Assembly (NCBI GenBank): GCA_003009815.1
Contig: PXPD01000051.1
Span: 1 to 13,521, forward strand
Direction of reading: 5' to 3'
Source: Nanohaloarchaea archaeon SW_4_43_9
GTDB taxonomy: Archaea > Nanohalarchaeota > Nanosalinia > Nanosalinales > Nanosalinaceae
DNA: 13,521 nucleotides
Shown here: piece by piece, positions 7,390-13,053 of the stretch
Position numbering within the stretch: the stretch's first letter is position 1
Layout: every line of letters starts with the position of its first letter
Position numbers and translations under genes: made by a program
The notes under the pieces: model-generated
The model's database searches: none
What the model was told of the DNA's origin: nothing
Seen by the model: the letters and a program-made list of their open reading frames with translations, nothing else

Positions 7390-8384
7390 TAATCACCACC
7401 CCTGAGAGAAAGAAGCCCGAGATAACCTATGACAAGACTAGGCCAGTAAATCATAAGCCGTAGCAGTATAGCTGCAGCAGCGGCAGTAGCAAGACTTAAA
7501 TTCAAGAAGAAAGATATCAAGCCGGAATGTGCTGCTTCAGCAACACCTGAACCTCCTGGAGTGGGAGCAAAACTTGCTATAGAACCAAATGCTAATACAA
7601 AATAGAGGGGTGCAAAATCAGTTTTCACACCTAAAGAAAACAACACCAAGTACAGAGCTATTACTCTAAAAATAAATTCCAGATGAACAATTACCGCTGT
7701 AACAACAAGATGCTTTGGATCCTCCCCAATCGTTTCAAATGCCTTCTCAACTCCTTCAAAGCGCTTCTCCAGCCCTTGATAAATCTTTTCACCTCTACCT
7801 AATATCCCAACTAAAATCCCTAAAATACGCAATATAGCGTTTTCTATAGTTCCTGATCTGAACCAGAGAAGATAAGCTAAGGAAGAACCCACTAAAATCA
7901 TTAGAAGAGCAGCAAATAGGAACTGTGTGAGAAGACCGTTTACACCTCTTAGAAACAGCATGTATACAACCCCGCCTGACAAAAATGTTATAATAGGAAC
8001 CGAATTAACAAGATCTGCCGACAAAACCGTTGAAAAGGCCTCCTCATACTCCAGCCCTGTATTTTCTTTAATTACATAAGCCATGAACGGTTCTCCGCCA
8101 AACTGGCCGATCGGCGTAATAGCGTTCAAAAACTGTCCTCCAAGAAACATTCTCAGGGACCTGAAATAAGATATATTCTCCCCCATTTTATTCAGAAATC
8201 TATACCATGTGAAACTGTAGATAGATAGAGGCAAAATTCCAAAAATTAAGGCAGGTAGAAGATAAAACAAATTCGCCCTACCTAGAGCCTCCAGAAATAA
8301 TGAAACATTCGCAAGATAAATTAAACCAAGAAGTAGAAGAGTTGAAACACCAAACCAGAGAACCTTAGTGATTTTAGAGTTCAT
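7389..8384 (-). CDS. UPF0104 / lysylphosphatidylglycerol synthase TM-domain family membrane protein
   Basis: Integral membrane protein of the UPF0104 family (flippase/LPG-synthase-like transmembrane domain, related to AglD-type membrane regions). It has 331 residues with about seven or eight hydrophobic segments (for example around 7-25, 40-58, 128-146, 152-174, 228-251, 258-275 and 295-320). Hallmarks are TPIGQFGGEP (90-99) and FAPTPGGSGVAEAA (272-285), conserved loops of the family. Family roles include lipid or glycolipid handling in the envelope; the substrate here is not deducible. Upstream are a TATA-like box (8419-8426) and a possible short leader carrying GAGG about nine bases before the ATG. 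Its TAA overlaps the first codon of trm-G10, so the two are probably co-translated. Confidence 0.9.
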   Translation of the reverse strand: MNSKITKVLWFGVSTLLLLGLIYLANVSLFLEALGRANLFYLLPALIFGILPLSIYSFTWYRFLNKMGENISYFRSLRMFLGGQFLNAITPIGQFGGEPFMAYVIKENTGLEYEEAFSTVLSADLVNSVPIITFLSGGVVYMLFLRGVNGLLTQFLFAALLMILVGSSLAYLLWFRSGTIENAILRILGILVGILGRGEKIYQGLEKRFEGVEKAFETIGEDPKHLVVTAVIVHLEFIFRVIALYLVLFSLGVKTDFAPLYFVLAFGSIASFAPTPGGSGVAEAAHSGLISFFLNLSLATAAAAAILLRLMIYWPSLVIGYLGLLSLRGGD

Positions 8385-8418
8385 CTATATCAACCTCTAA
8401 TCTCAGAAATCGAGCCTC

Positions 8419-8426
8419 TAATATAT
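8419..8426 (-). promoter_or_regulatory. TATA-like box of the UPF0104/trm-G10 operon
   Basis: The minus strand reads ATATATTA, centred about 38 bases before the ATG at 8384. This predicts a leader of about 12 bases that holds GAGG (8397-8394), one of the few Shine-Dalgarno-like sites in the window. Confidence 0.4.
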
Positions 8427-8573
8427 CTTTCAACTCGGCAGTTTTTAACCATAGGTATCTAAGCGGCCCGCCCTCTAATGAGGAGTCCATAGTTCGAAAA
8501 TATGGTCGGTCTTTTTAATGACTGTTCAACAAGAATGATCGAATTGAAATAACTTCGTCCTTAGCAATTTTTT

Positions 8574-8891
8574 ATGGTTGAGAAAAAAGAGGTCAGAGAA
8601 CAGCTGAAACAGGTCATAGATCCAGAACTGGATGTTAACATAGTTGATTTAGGACTAATCTATGAGATAGAAGTAGATGAACAGGAAAACATAGATATCT
8701 TAATGACCTTGACCACACCTGGCTGTCCTCTACACGGCGTATTTGACGAGCTGGTAAAGAAAGAGGTAAATAAGCTCGATCCAGGAGATATTGAGGTAGA
8801 ACTGACCTTTGAACCACGGTGGACGCCCGAGGAAATGAGCGATGAGGCAAGAAATGAAATAGGTAATATTCCCGGAATGAATGTTTTCTAG
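8574..8891 (+). CDS. MIP18/DUF59 family protein, SufT-like Fe-S assembly factor
   Basis: A stand-alone DUF59 (MIP18) domain of 105 residues, the family that includes SufT, PaaD and the eukaryotic CIA2 proteins, which help mature iron-sulfur proteins. Seen in the sequence are VIDPELDVNIVDLGLIYEI (14-32, the DPE and VDLGL signatures), TTPGCPLH (47-54) with the single conserved Cys at 51, and a C-terminal EPRWTPEEMSDEAR segment usual in archaeal members. The ATG at 8574 gives the full domain; a weak AT-rich element near 8543-8552 may be its TATA box. It is divergent from the UPF0104 operon. No other suf or isc gene is in the window, so its partner clients cannot be inferred. Confidence 0.93.
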   Translation: MVEKKEVREQLKQVIDPELDVNIVDLGLIYEIEVDEQENIDILMTLTTPGCPLHGVFDELVKKEVNKLDPGDIEVELTFEPRWTPEEMSDEARNEIGNIPGMNVF

Positions 8892-9007
8892 ACTAGAGGC
8901 ACAATATACTGTTTAAACTTATCAAAAGCCGGTCTAAAAGTTCCGGACTATCTAAATGAACATGAAAATTATTTAAAACATTTTTGACTACTCCAGAACT
9001 GCAACAA

Positions 9008-9030
9008 AAACTTTTCTCGGGTAAAAGTTT
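9008..9030 (+). terminator. Inverted repeat with following T-rich tract, possible terminator
   Basis: AAACTTTT and AAAAGTTT pair perfectly around a 7-base loop and are followed by TAGTTTTATAA. It lies about 115 bases after the MIP18-family stop. Archaeal terminators need mainly the T tract, so the hairpin may have another role. Confidence 0.3.
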
Positions 9031-9063
9031 AGTTTTATAAATCGAGTCACACAAAAATAAAAT

Positions 9064-9118
9064 AACCGTTAAAAGCTCTTTAAGGCCTTCAATAGCTCTT
9101 AAAGAGATTAAAGACGGT
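9064..9118. repeat. Nested inverted repeat
   Basis: The outer pair ACCGT (9064-9068) and ACGGT (9114-9118) encloses a perfect 8-bp inner pair CTCTTTAA (9076-9083) and TTAAAGAG (9099-9106), giving a stem with one internal loop and a 15-base apical loop. It ends about 13 bases before the TATA-like box of the 9164 gene. Confidence 0.45.
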
Positions 9119-9130
9119 CAATAAACTTTT

Positions 9131-9140
9131 GATAAATTAA
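9131..9140 (+). promoter_or_regulatory. TATA-like box of the 9164 gene
   Basis: GATAAATTAA is centred about 28 bases before the GTG at 9164, the same spacing as other leaderless promoters in this window. It supports GTG as the start codon. Confidence 0.4.
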
Positions 9141-9163
9141 ACAGCTTTGAAACAAACCTCAAG

Positions 9164-9370
9164 GTGATAAATATCTGGAAAAGAATCGAAAAACATGAAA
9201 CGGATCGAAAACCACGCAAGTGGAAACATCAAAAATCAGGAGAAACGGTCGAAGTCAGGAAGTTCAAAAACGGTACATGGGATACATTCCACGAAGATAC
9301 ATTGATAGAAAACTATGACCGCAAGGAAGAAGCAATAGAACGCGGAAACAAACTTGTAAGTTCAAGCTAG
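9164..9370 (+). CDS. Small basic protein, unknown function
   Basis: A 68-residue protein starting at GTG 9164, which I do not recognise. It is rich in Lys, Arg and aromatic residues (MINIWKRIEKHETDRKPRKW), followed by SGETVEVRKFKNGTWDTFHE, which looks like three short beta strands, and a final helix (RKEEAIERGNKLV). The basic character contrasts with its acidic neighbours and might mean nucleic-acid binding; this is inference. The start is supported by a TATA-like box 28 bases upstream and the absence of any in-frame ATG before the fold. After the TAG the same frame stays open for another 56 codons, but this extension begins with low-complexity Phe/Gln-rich sequence and does not read like protein. 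Confidence 0.65.
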   Translation: MINIWKRIEKHETDRKPRKWKHQKSGETVEVRKFKNGTWDTFHEDTLIENYDRKEEAIERGNKLVSSS

Positions 9371-9421
9371 TGTTTTTACTCAAACAATTTTCAAAGACAA
9401 CTTTTCTTTTTTACTGCTTTC

Positions 9422-9434
9422 GCGGTTTCCGGGA
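9422..9434 (-). repeat. Partial copy of the tRNA-Gly 3' end (possible distal att site)
   Basis: GCGGTTTCCGGGA matches the tRNA-Gly 3' end (11612-11624, GCGGTGTCCGGGA) at 12 of 13 bases, in the same orientation. It lies downstream of the tRNA 3' end, on the side where an element integrated at that site would leave its distal att copy. The repeat is short and imperfect. Confidence 0.35.
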
Positions 9435-9474
9435 TCAGTGACGGATGTGGCGATGCGGAGGAGGGGGTTAGAAA

Positions 9475-9495
9475 GTCGGTTGCACAACAACCGAC
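9475..9495. repeat. Perfect 8-bp hairpin
   Basis: GTCGGTTG (9475-9482) and CAACCGAC (9488-9495) pair perfectly around a 5-base loop. It lies in noncoding DNA between the small basic protein gene and the decayed reading frame, with no T tract following. Confidence 0.5.
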
Positions 9496-9520
9496 CAACA
9501 CGCATCATGAAAAAACAACT

Positions 9521-9688
9521 ATGACAAACTACGACAGTTCCGACATAAATCGAAGAATTCGACATTAGCTCCCAAGGCACAGCAGACCGGATAGTAACAC
9601 ATCAATCATACAGCATCCCAAGCAGAGAACAAGAAGAAATGGACGACCGGTAGCCAAACTGACAGGACAAATAATAACCAACCGCTAA
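9521..9688 (+). pseudogene. Possible decayed short gene with two frame changes
   Basis: Three consecutive frames read like pieces of one short protein. ATG 9521 gives MTNYDSSDIN. The frame starting at 9549 gives IEEFDISSQGTADRIV and continues to EQEEMDDR before TAG at 9651. The third frame, from 9644, gives RPVAKLTGQIITNR and a TAA at 9686-9688. Joined, this is about 57 residues of acidic, protein-like sequence broken twice. I do not recognise the family. It converges on the protease gene, which ends at 9693. It may be a mobile-element remnant or chance; composition is the only evidence. Confidence 0.3.
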
Positions 9689-9692
9689 GCCC

Positions 9693-11516
9693 CTACCCTT
9701 TTCTATACATTTTTCTTACTTTGTCCCAGTTAGCCTGTGATTCTGGACCGAAAGGAACTTTGAATTGCTTCTGTAAAGCCTGAGATGTAACAGAATAACT
9801 CATGATATCAGGAGAAGCAGTATGGGGTAGGCTTAACTTGTGGCCAAGTTCATGTATTATCAAGTTAGTTAACCAGGTCTGGTCATCTAGCCTTGCTGCG
9901 AAGACTATATCATCGAGACTGCCTTCGAAACTTACCCCTGATGCGTATTCCACCTTAAAATCTGCTGCTATGATTTTGATAGCCCCGTTGCCAAATACTT
10001 CCTTAATGTTATCAGGAAAGCAATCGTTTAAGCACTCCTCTATTTCATCAATCCTCTCAACAGAATTAATTTTAAGCCCATCGGCATCATTTGCCACTAC
10101 TGTGGTGTCATCTATCAATTGTTGGAATTTATCAGCTCTTTGTTCTACCTCCTTCAAGTGGTCTTCTGGTATCTCCGACCTTGAATATTCGCTTCTTTCA
10201 AGAAAAGTTTCTAGACTAGGTCTTAAGTTGTGCCAGTGTGTCCTGAACTGAACTCCTTTAAGGCTGTTAATAGATTCCTCTATCTCTCTGGCTACTTTCT
10301 GCCCATTATATTTCTGATTGTCTTCTCGGAAGTATATATTGAATATATGAACATCTGTAGGATTTCCATTCAAGGAGTTCTCTATTGCTGGTTCATATCC
10401 TCCTATGGCTTTTGGGTTCATAAATTCTAGCTGTCCTGTTGATTCTTGCCTGAAGACATTTAAGGCGGTATCTAAGCCTGTCCAGCCTCCAAGCGCAGCC
10501 CCCATACCTTTGAGAAGACCACGTCTTGATACTCCACGACTTACTTCAAGGTTATATCTCTCGTTGATATACTCTTCCACCATTTCAACTGATTCTCTAA
10601 CCAAGCTTATCTGTTGCTCTAATTCCTCCTGATTAGTGAAGTAGTTCTTCTGATTCATTTCCTCCAGCTTCTCAAGCCTGGAGATAATACCTTCATATCC
10701 GTTGTTAATGAACTTGTAAAGTTTCTTTAGCTCCGATAAGTCTCGCTCTTTAGCTTCTTCTGCAAGCTCTTCCCTTTCTTGAACGATTGATTCCAGTTTT
10801 TCATCTACTTCTTCAAGCCTTTCCAGATTGCTTACAAGGGTTGGAAGCCTGTCTTCTTCCTCGTCCAGTTTTTGTTTCAGTTCGGGCGATTGCCGTATAG
10901 TTTCCAAATTTTCAAGCTCTTCTTGTTCTGACTTAAGGTGCTGAACTAAACTTTGTATCCTGCTTATAGCCTGTCTTTCTTCTTCCAGCTTCTCCAAGAA
11001 ACGAGCCGAATCTTCTTGCCTCTGGTTAAACTCTTGGAAAATCTCTTCCTCCTCCTGTTCCAATTTTTCAAAAATTTCGAAGATTTGCTCTGAGTTCTCC
11101 ACCACTTCTTGCCAACCAGCCTGGTAGAGGTCGATATTTGGGGATTCACCAGGATTCTCTATGGAATTAAGGAGGCGGATCAAGCCATTTCCTATTTCTT
11201 TCAGAGGCTCAAGACAGGCTTCAATCTCTTTCAGGCTCTTTACCTTCCACTCCAAGAAATCTTTAGAACTTTCCAAGACACTATCTAATTCTGAGTCATC
11301 AAAGGTTAGAAGGTCAAGTAGTTCTTTTTCAAGGTCGAGTAATTCTCTTTCCAACTGTTCCTCTTCAGAGAGAACCTCCTCGGTCTCATACCTAGGATTC
11401 TCTCCTCTTTTCGACCTTGATTTTAAGCTATTAATCTGGCGATCAACCTTATTCTCCAAGTCTTCCTCTTTGTCCTCTCTCGATAGTATATTTTGAATTC
11501 TTTCTTGCAAGACCAT
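9693..11516 (-). CDS. Coiled-coil protein with internal twin-arginine motif and metzincin-like protease domain
   Basis: From ATG 11516 the protein has 607 residues. Residues 1-325 are almost wholly charged coiled coil (Glu/Lys/Leu heptads). SRRGLLKG (330-337) followed by a small hydrophobic run resembles a haloarchaeal-type Tat signal, but it sits in mid-protein. The C-terminal domain (about 360-607) carries HELGHKLSLPH (555-565), matching the HExxHxxGxxH zinc motif of metzincin proteases with Ser in place of Gly, and DIMSY (570-574), resembling the Met-turn. A secreted or membrane-tethered peptidase is likely, with the coiled coil possibly left in the cytoplasm; this topology is inference. 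A TTG at 11553 would extend the protein by 13 residues. ATG 11516 is preferred because a T-rich TATA-like element lies about 26 bases upstream. The gene lies between the tRNA-Gly 3' end and an att-like copy of it. Confidence 0.85.
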   Translation of the reverse strand: MVLQERIQNILSREDKEEDLENKVDRQINSLKSRSKRGENPRYETEEVLSEEEQLERELLDLEKELLDLLTFDDSELDSVLESSKDFLEWKVKSLKEIEACLEPLKEIGNGLIRLLNSIENPGESPNIDLYQAGWQEVVENSEQIFEIFEKLEQEEEEIFQEFNQRQEDSARFLEKLEEERQAISRIQSLVQHLKSEQEELENLETIRQSPELKQKLDEEEDRLPTLVSNLERLEEVDEKLESIVQEREELAEEAKERDLSELKKLYKFINNGYEGIISRLEKLEEMNQKNYFTNQEELEQQISLVRESVEMVEEYINERYNLEVSRGVSRRGLLKGMGAALGGWTGLDTALNVFRQESTGQLEFMNPKAIGGYEPAIENSLNGNPTDVHIFNIYFREDNQKYNGQKVAREIEESINSLKGVQFRTHWHNLRPSLETFLERSEYSRSEIPEDHLKEVEQRADKFQQLIDDTTVVANDADGLKINSVERIDEIEECLNDCFPDNIKEVFGNGAIKIIAADFKVEYASGVSFEGSLDDIVFAARLDDQTWLTNLIIHELGHKLSLPHTASPDIMSYSVTSQALQKQFKVPFGPESQANWDKVRKMYRKG

Positions 11517-11538
11517 AATAACTAATTGAACTTCTCCT

Positions 11539-11545
11539 AAAAAAA
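11539..11545 (-). terminator. T-tract terminator after tRNA-Gly
   Basis: The minus strand has seven consecutive Ts here, and a TTTTT run at about 11554-11558 just before it, within 75 bases of the tRNA 3' end. T tracts end transcription in archaea. The same tract could act as a weak TATA element for the protease gene. Confidence 0.4.
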
Positions 11546-11610
11546 GGTTGAACAAAAACTGAATCTAATTGCAGTTTACCTGATTAACTCTGTCTACACG
11601 CCAACAGGAA

Positions 11611-11768
11611 TGCGGTGTCCGGGACTCGAACCCGGGTCGCTGGCTGTCTTCTGATTAAAACTCAGGCTCTCTTCAAAAGAGATGTCCCCGAAGGGGACAT
11701 GGCTTGTTGCGTGCCCACCGAGCGTAACCAGTGGAAGGCCAGAGTCTTAGCCGCTGGACCAACACCGC
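11611..11768 (-). tRNA. tRNA-Gly (anticodon TCC), 86-base intron at 37/38
   Basis: Exon 1 is 11768-11732 (positions 1-37) and exon 2 is 11645-11611 (38-73). The acceptor stem GCGGTGT/ACACCGC and T stem CCGGG/CCCGG with loop TTCGAGT are perfect. The D arm has GTC/GAC with G18-G19, and the anticodon stem is CTGGC/GCCAG. The spliced loop is C-T-TCC-A-A, so the anticodon is UCC (Gly), with discriminator A73 and no encoded CCA. The intron (11731-11646) makes a textbook bulge-helix-bulge: CTTC (32-35) pairs with GAAG near the intron 3' end, flanked by 3-base bulges CAC and ACA, with an inner TGGTTA/TAATCA helix. Cutting inside each bulge (CA|C and AC|A) gives the 37/38 junction. The intron also holds an 8-bp ATGTCCCC/GGGGACAT hairpin. 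It has G10 and C56, targets of the Trm-G10 and Trm56 enzymes encoded nearby. Confidence 0.95.
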
Positions 11769-11800
11769 TTGACTGTGTAGATGGGTTTGCTCGTTATTTT

Positions 11801-11810
11801 CTTAAATAAG
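11801..11810 (-). promoter_or_regulatory. TATA box of tRNA-Gly
   Basis: The minus strand reads CTTATTTAAG, about 37 bases before the tRNA 5' end at 11768, predicting a leader of about 10 bases that RNase P would remove. The element is nearly symmetric and could also promote rightward transcription toward the 11861 gene. Confidence 0.5.
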
Positions 11811-11860
11811 TTGGATGGGATTTGGTTGAGTTTTTTCAAGCTTTAGAGTGATAGTATAGT

Positions 11861-12301
11861 ATGGATCAGGACAAATACCAGGATTACCTCGCGGACAAGG
11901 CGAAGGAGCTTCTGGAAGAGCAGACCTCGGACCCGGAAGAACGTGAGACAGAAATCGAAACTCAAGAGAATGAAAGAGACATTATAGAAAAGGCAGAGGA
12001 GGAAGGAAAAAGCAAGATTCCGGCTGCTTTTGATCCAAGAGAGATAGAGCACCTGACAAATAATAGGAAAAAAATGGGCAACCAAGAGCTGAAAGAATTT
12101 CTCGAGAAAGAATCTGATCTTCAGAGAGAACTTGATGATATAGATGAGTGGAACGGTTTTTCCCGGTGGGAGGAAAGATTCATGATACAGAACAATCTGA
12201 ACAGAGAGCCAGATGAGATAGCAAAAGAACTCGGAAGAAACGAGAAAAAGGTTAGACTGAAGATGAGGATGCTAGGGCTCGACGTGGAGTTCAGTGACTG
12301 A
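11861..12301 (+). CDS. Acidic protein with putative C-terminal HTH/SANT-like domain
   Basis: A 146-residue protein. The first 90 residues are highly charged, Glu-rich and probably helical or disordered. The last 45 residues (FSRWEERFMIQNNLNREPDEIAKELGRNEKKVRLKMRMLGL, written here as a domain at about 100-141) have the pattern of SANT/Myb-like or sigma-type HTH folds: a leading aromatic, the core EIAKELGRNEKKVR and a final LGL. DNA binding is therefore plausible but unproven. It is followed by nop5 after two bases (stop 12299-12301, next ATG 12304), so the two probably form an operon. No strong TATA box lies at the usual spacing; the symmetric element at 11801-11810 would give a leader of about 28 bases. 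The direct link to nop5 may mean a role in RNA biogenesis or its control. Confidence 0.8.
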   Translation: MDQDKYQDYLADKAKELLEEQTSDPEERETEIETQENERDIIEKAEEEGKSKIPAAFDPREIEHLTNNRKKMGNQELKEFLEKESDLQRELDDIDEWNGFSRWEERFMIQNNLNREPDEIAKELGRNEKKVRLKMRMLGLDVEFSD

Positions 12302-12303
12302 CA

Positions 12304-13053
12304 ATGTCAAATGAGGATAAAAAGAAGAAAGCTCTGGAAAAGACCAGAGAGAAGCTAAAGGAGAACAAGAACCGTGACAGGTTCATGATGAAAGCCGTAG
12401 AGTTTCTCGATGAAAGTAATAAGAACTTCAACGCCGAGATGGAAAGATTCCGGGATCTTTACTCACTACATTTCCCTGAGCTGGAGAAGGAAATCACTAA
12501 GGACGAACAACTGATAAAGATACTATCTGACGGTATAAATCGAAACGAACTTGATCCATTCTCCGAGATGGCGGAGAACTCGACAGGTTCCCTGCTTGAG
12601 CCCGCGGATGAGAAGATTCTTGAGAAAATGTACTCCAGCCTCAAGAAAAAAGTAGAACTGCGGGCTGAACTAGAAGAATATGTAGAAGAGATTGTTGAAG
12701 ATGAGATGGAAAATCTTGGCACACTGCTCGGTCCTCTTCTCACCGCAAGAATCGTATCTCTGGCAGGAGGGCTGGAAGAGCTAGCAAGAAAACCAAGTTC
12801 AACTATTCAGATGCTGGGAGCTGAGAAGGCGCTTTTCCGTTATTTGAAAGGGAAGGGAACACCACCAAAACACGGTGTGATCTTCCAACACAACTTCGTC
12901 AACTCTCTACCCGAAGATGAAAGAGGTAAAATGGCTCGCTTCCTGGCGAACAAGGCTGCCATGGCTGCAAGACTCGACCAGTACGGCGAGAAGTTCAAAG
13001 GTGATCAACTGAGAGACGAATGCCAAGAAAAATACGAGGAGCTGAAGGAATGA
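12304..13053 (+). CDS. nop5: Nop5 family C/D-box RNP protein lacking the N-terminal domain
   Basis: Core protein of archaeal box C/D RNPs, which bridges fibrillarin, L7Ae and the guide RNA during 2'-O-methylation. The 249 residues contain the coiled-coil region (about 28-165, beginning RFMMKAVEFLDESNKNFN and YSLHFPELEK) and the NOP domain with LGAEKALFRYLKGKGTPPKH (171-190) and GVIFQH, the L7Ae/k-turn RNA contact. Typical archaeal Nop5 proteins are near 370-420 residues and begin with a domain of over 100 residues that binds fibrillarin. Here only about 25 Lys/Glu-rich residues precede the coiled coil. The upstream gene ends two bases before the ATG with an unrelated acidic/HTH-like sequence, so the missing domain is not simply split off next door. 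The lysine-rich C-terminal tail is also short. The stop overlaps an 18-codon frame as ATGA. Confidence 0.93.
   Translation: MSNEDKKKKALEKTREKLKENKNRDRFMMKAVEFLDESNKNFNAEMERFRDLYSLHFPELEKEITKDEQLIKILSDGINRNELDPFSEMAENSTGSLLEPADEKILEKMYSSLKKKVELRAELEEYVEEIVEDEMENLGTLLGPLLTARIVSLAGGLEELARKPSSTIQMLGAEKALFRYLKGKGTPPKHGVIFQHNFVNSLPEDERGKMARFLANKAAMAARLDQYGEKFKGDQLRDECQEKYEELKE

Larger units (their letters stand above)
8892..9163. other. Noncoding region with three inverted repeats
   Basis: This AT-rich gap has no credible reading frame. It holds (a) CCGG copies at 8929-8932 and 8943-8946 that can pair, (b) a perfect 8-bp inverted repeat AAACTTTT/AAAAGTTT at 9008-9015 and 9023-9030, followed by TAGTTTTATAAAT, and (c) a nested pair at 9064-9118. 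A terminator for the MIP18 gene, a small RNA and a leader region are all possible. Confidence 0.5.
9371..9520. other. Noncoding stretch with att-like repeat and hairpin
   Basis: I see no supported gene here. The DNA turns locally GC-rich with G runs between 9421 and 9475, unlike the AT-rich gap to the left. It holds the tRNA-end-like sequence at 9422-9434 and a perfect hairpin at 9475-9495. Open frames crossing it on either strand lack promoters and recognisable protein character. Confidence 0.4.

Noticed and set aside
8487..8505. CCATA/TATGG inverted repeat between the UPF0104 and MIP18 genes
   Set aside because: Only 5 bp with a 9-base loop, and not placed at either promoter.
9371..9541. 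In-frame continuation of the small basic protein past its TAG for 56 codons
   Set aside because: The continuation starts with Phe/Gln-rich low-complexity sequence and has no recoding signal; open by chance is simpler.
9380..9580. Minus-strand open frame of 66 codons beside the protease gene
   Set aside because: It has no promoter, a Cys/Val/Ser-rich non-family peptide, and crosses the perfect hairpin and the att-like repeat. The opposite strand gives better, though broken, coding sense.
10405..10632. Plus-strand open frames inside the coiled-coil protease gene (also 9802-10251 and 11161-11496)
   Set aside because: Ser/Leu-rich antisense shadows of Glu/Lys-rich coding sequence, without promoters.
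11646..11731. Box C/D guide RNA inside the tRNA intron
   Set aside because: A CTGA is present, but no RTGATGA-type box C at suitable spacing.
11615..11809. Plus-strand open frame across the tRNA-Gly region
   Set aside because: It runs antisense through the tRNA gene and its intron; the peptide reflects tRNA sequence.
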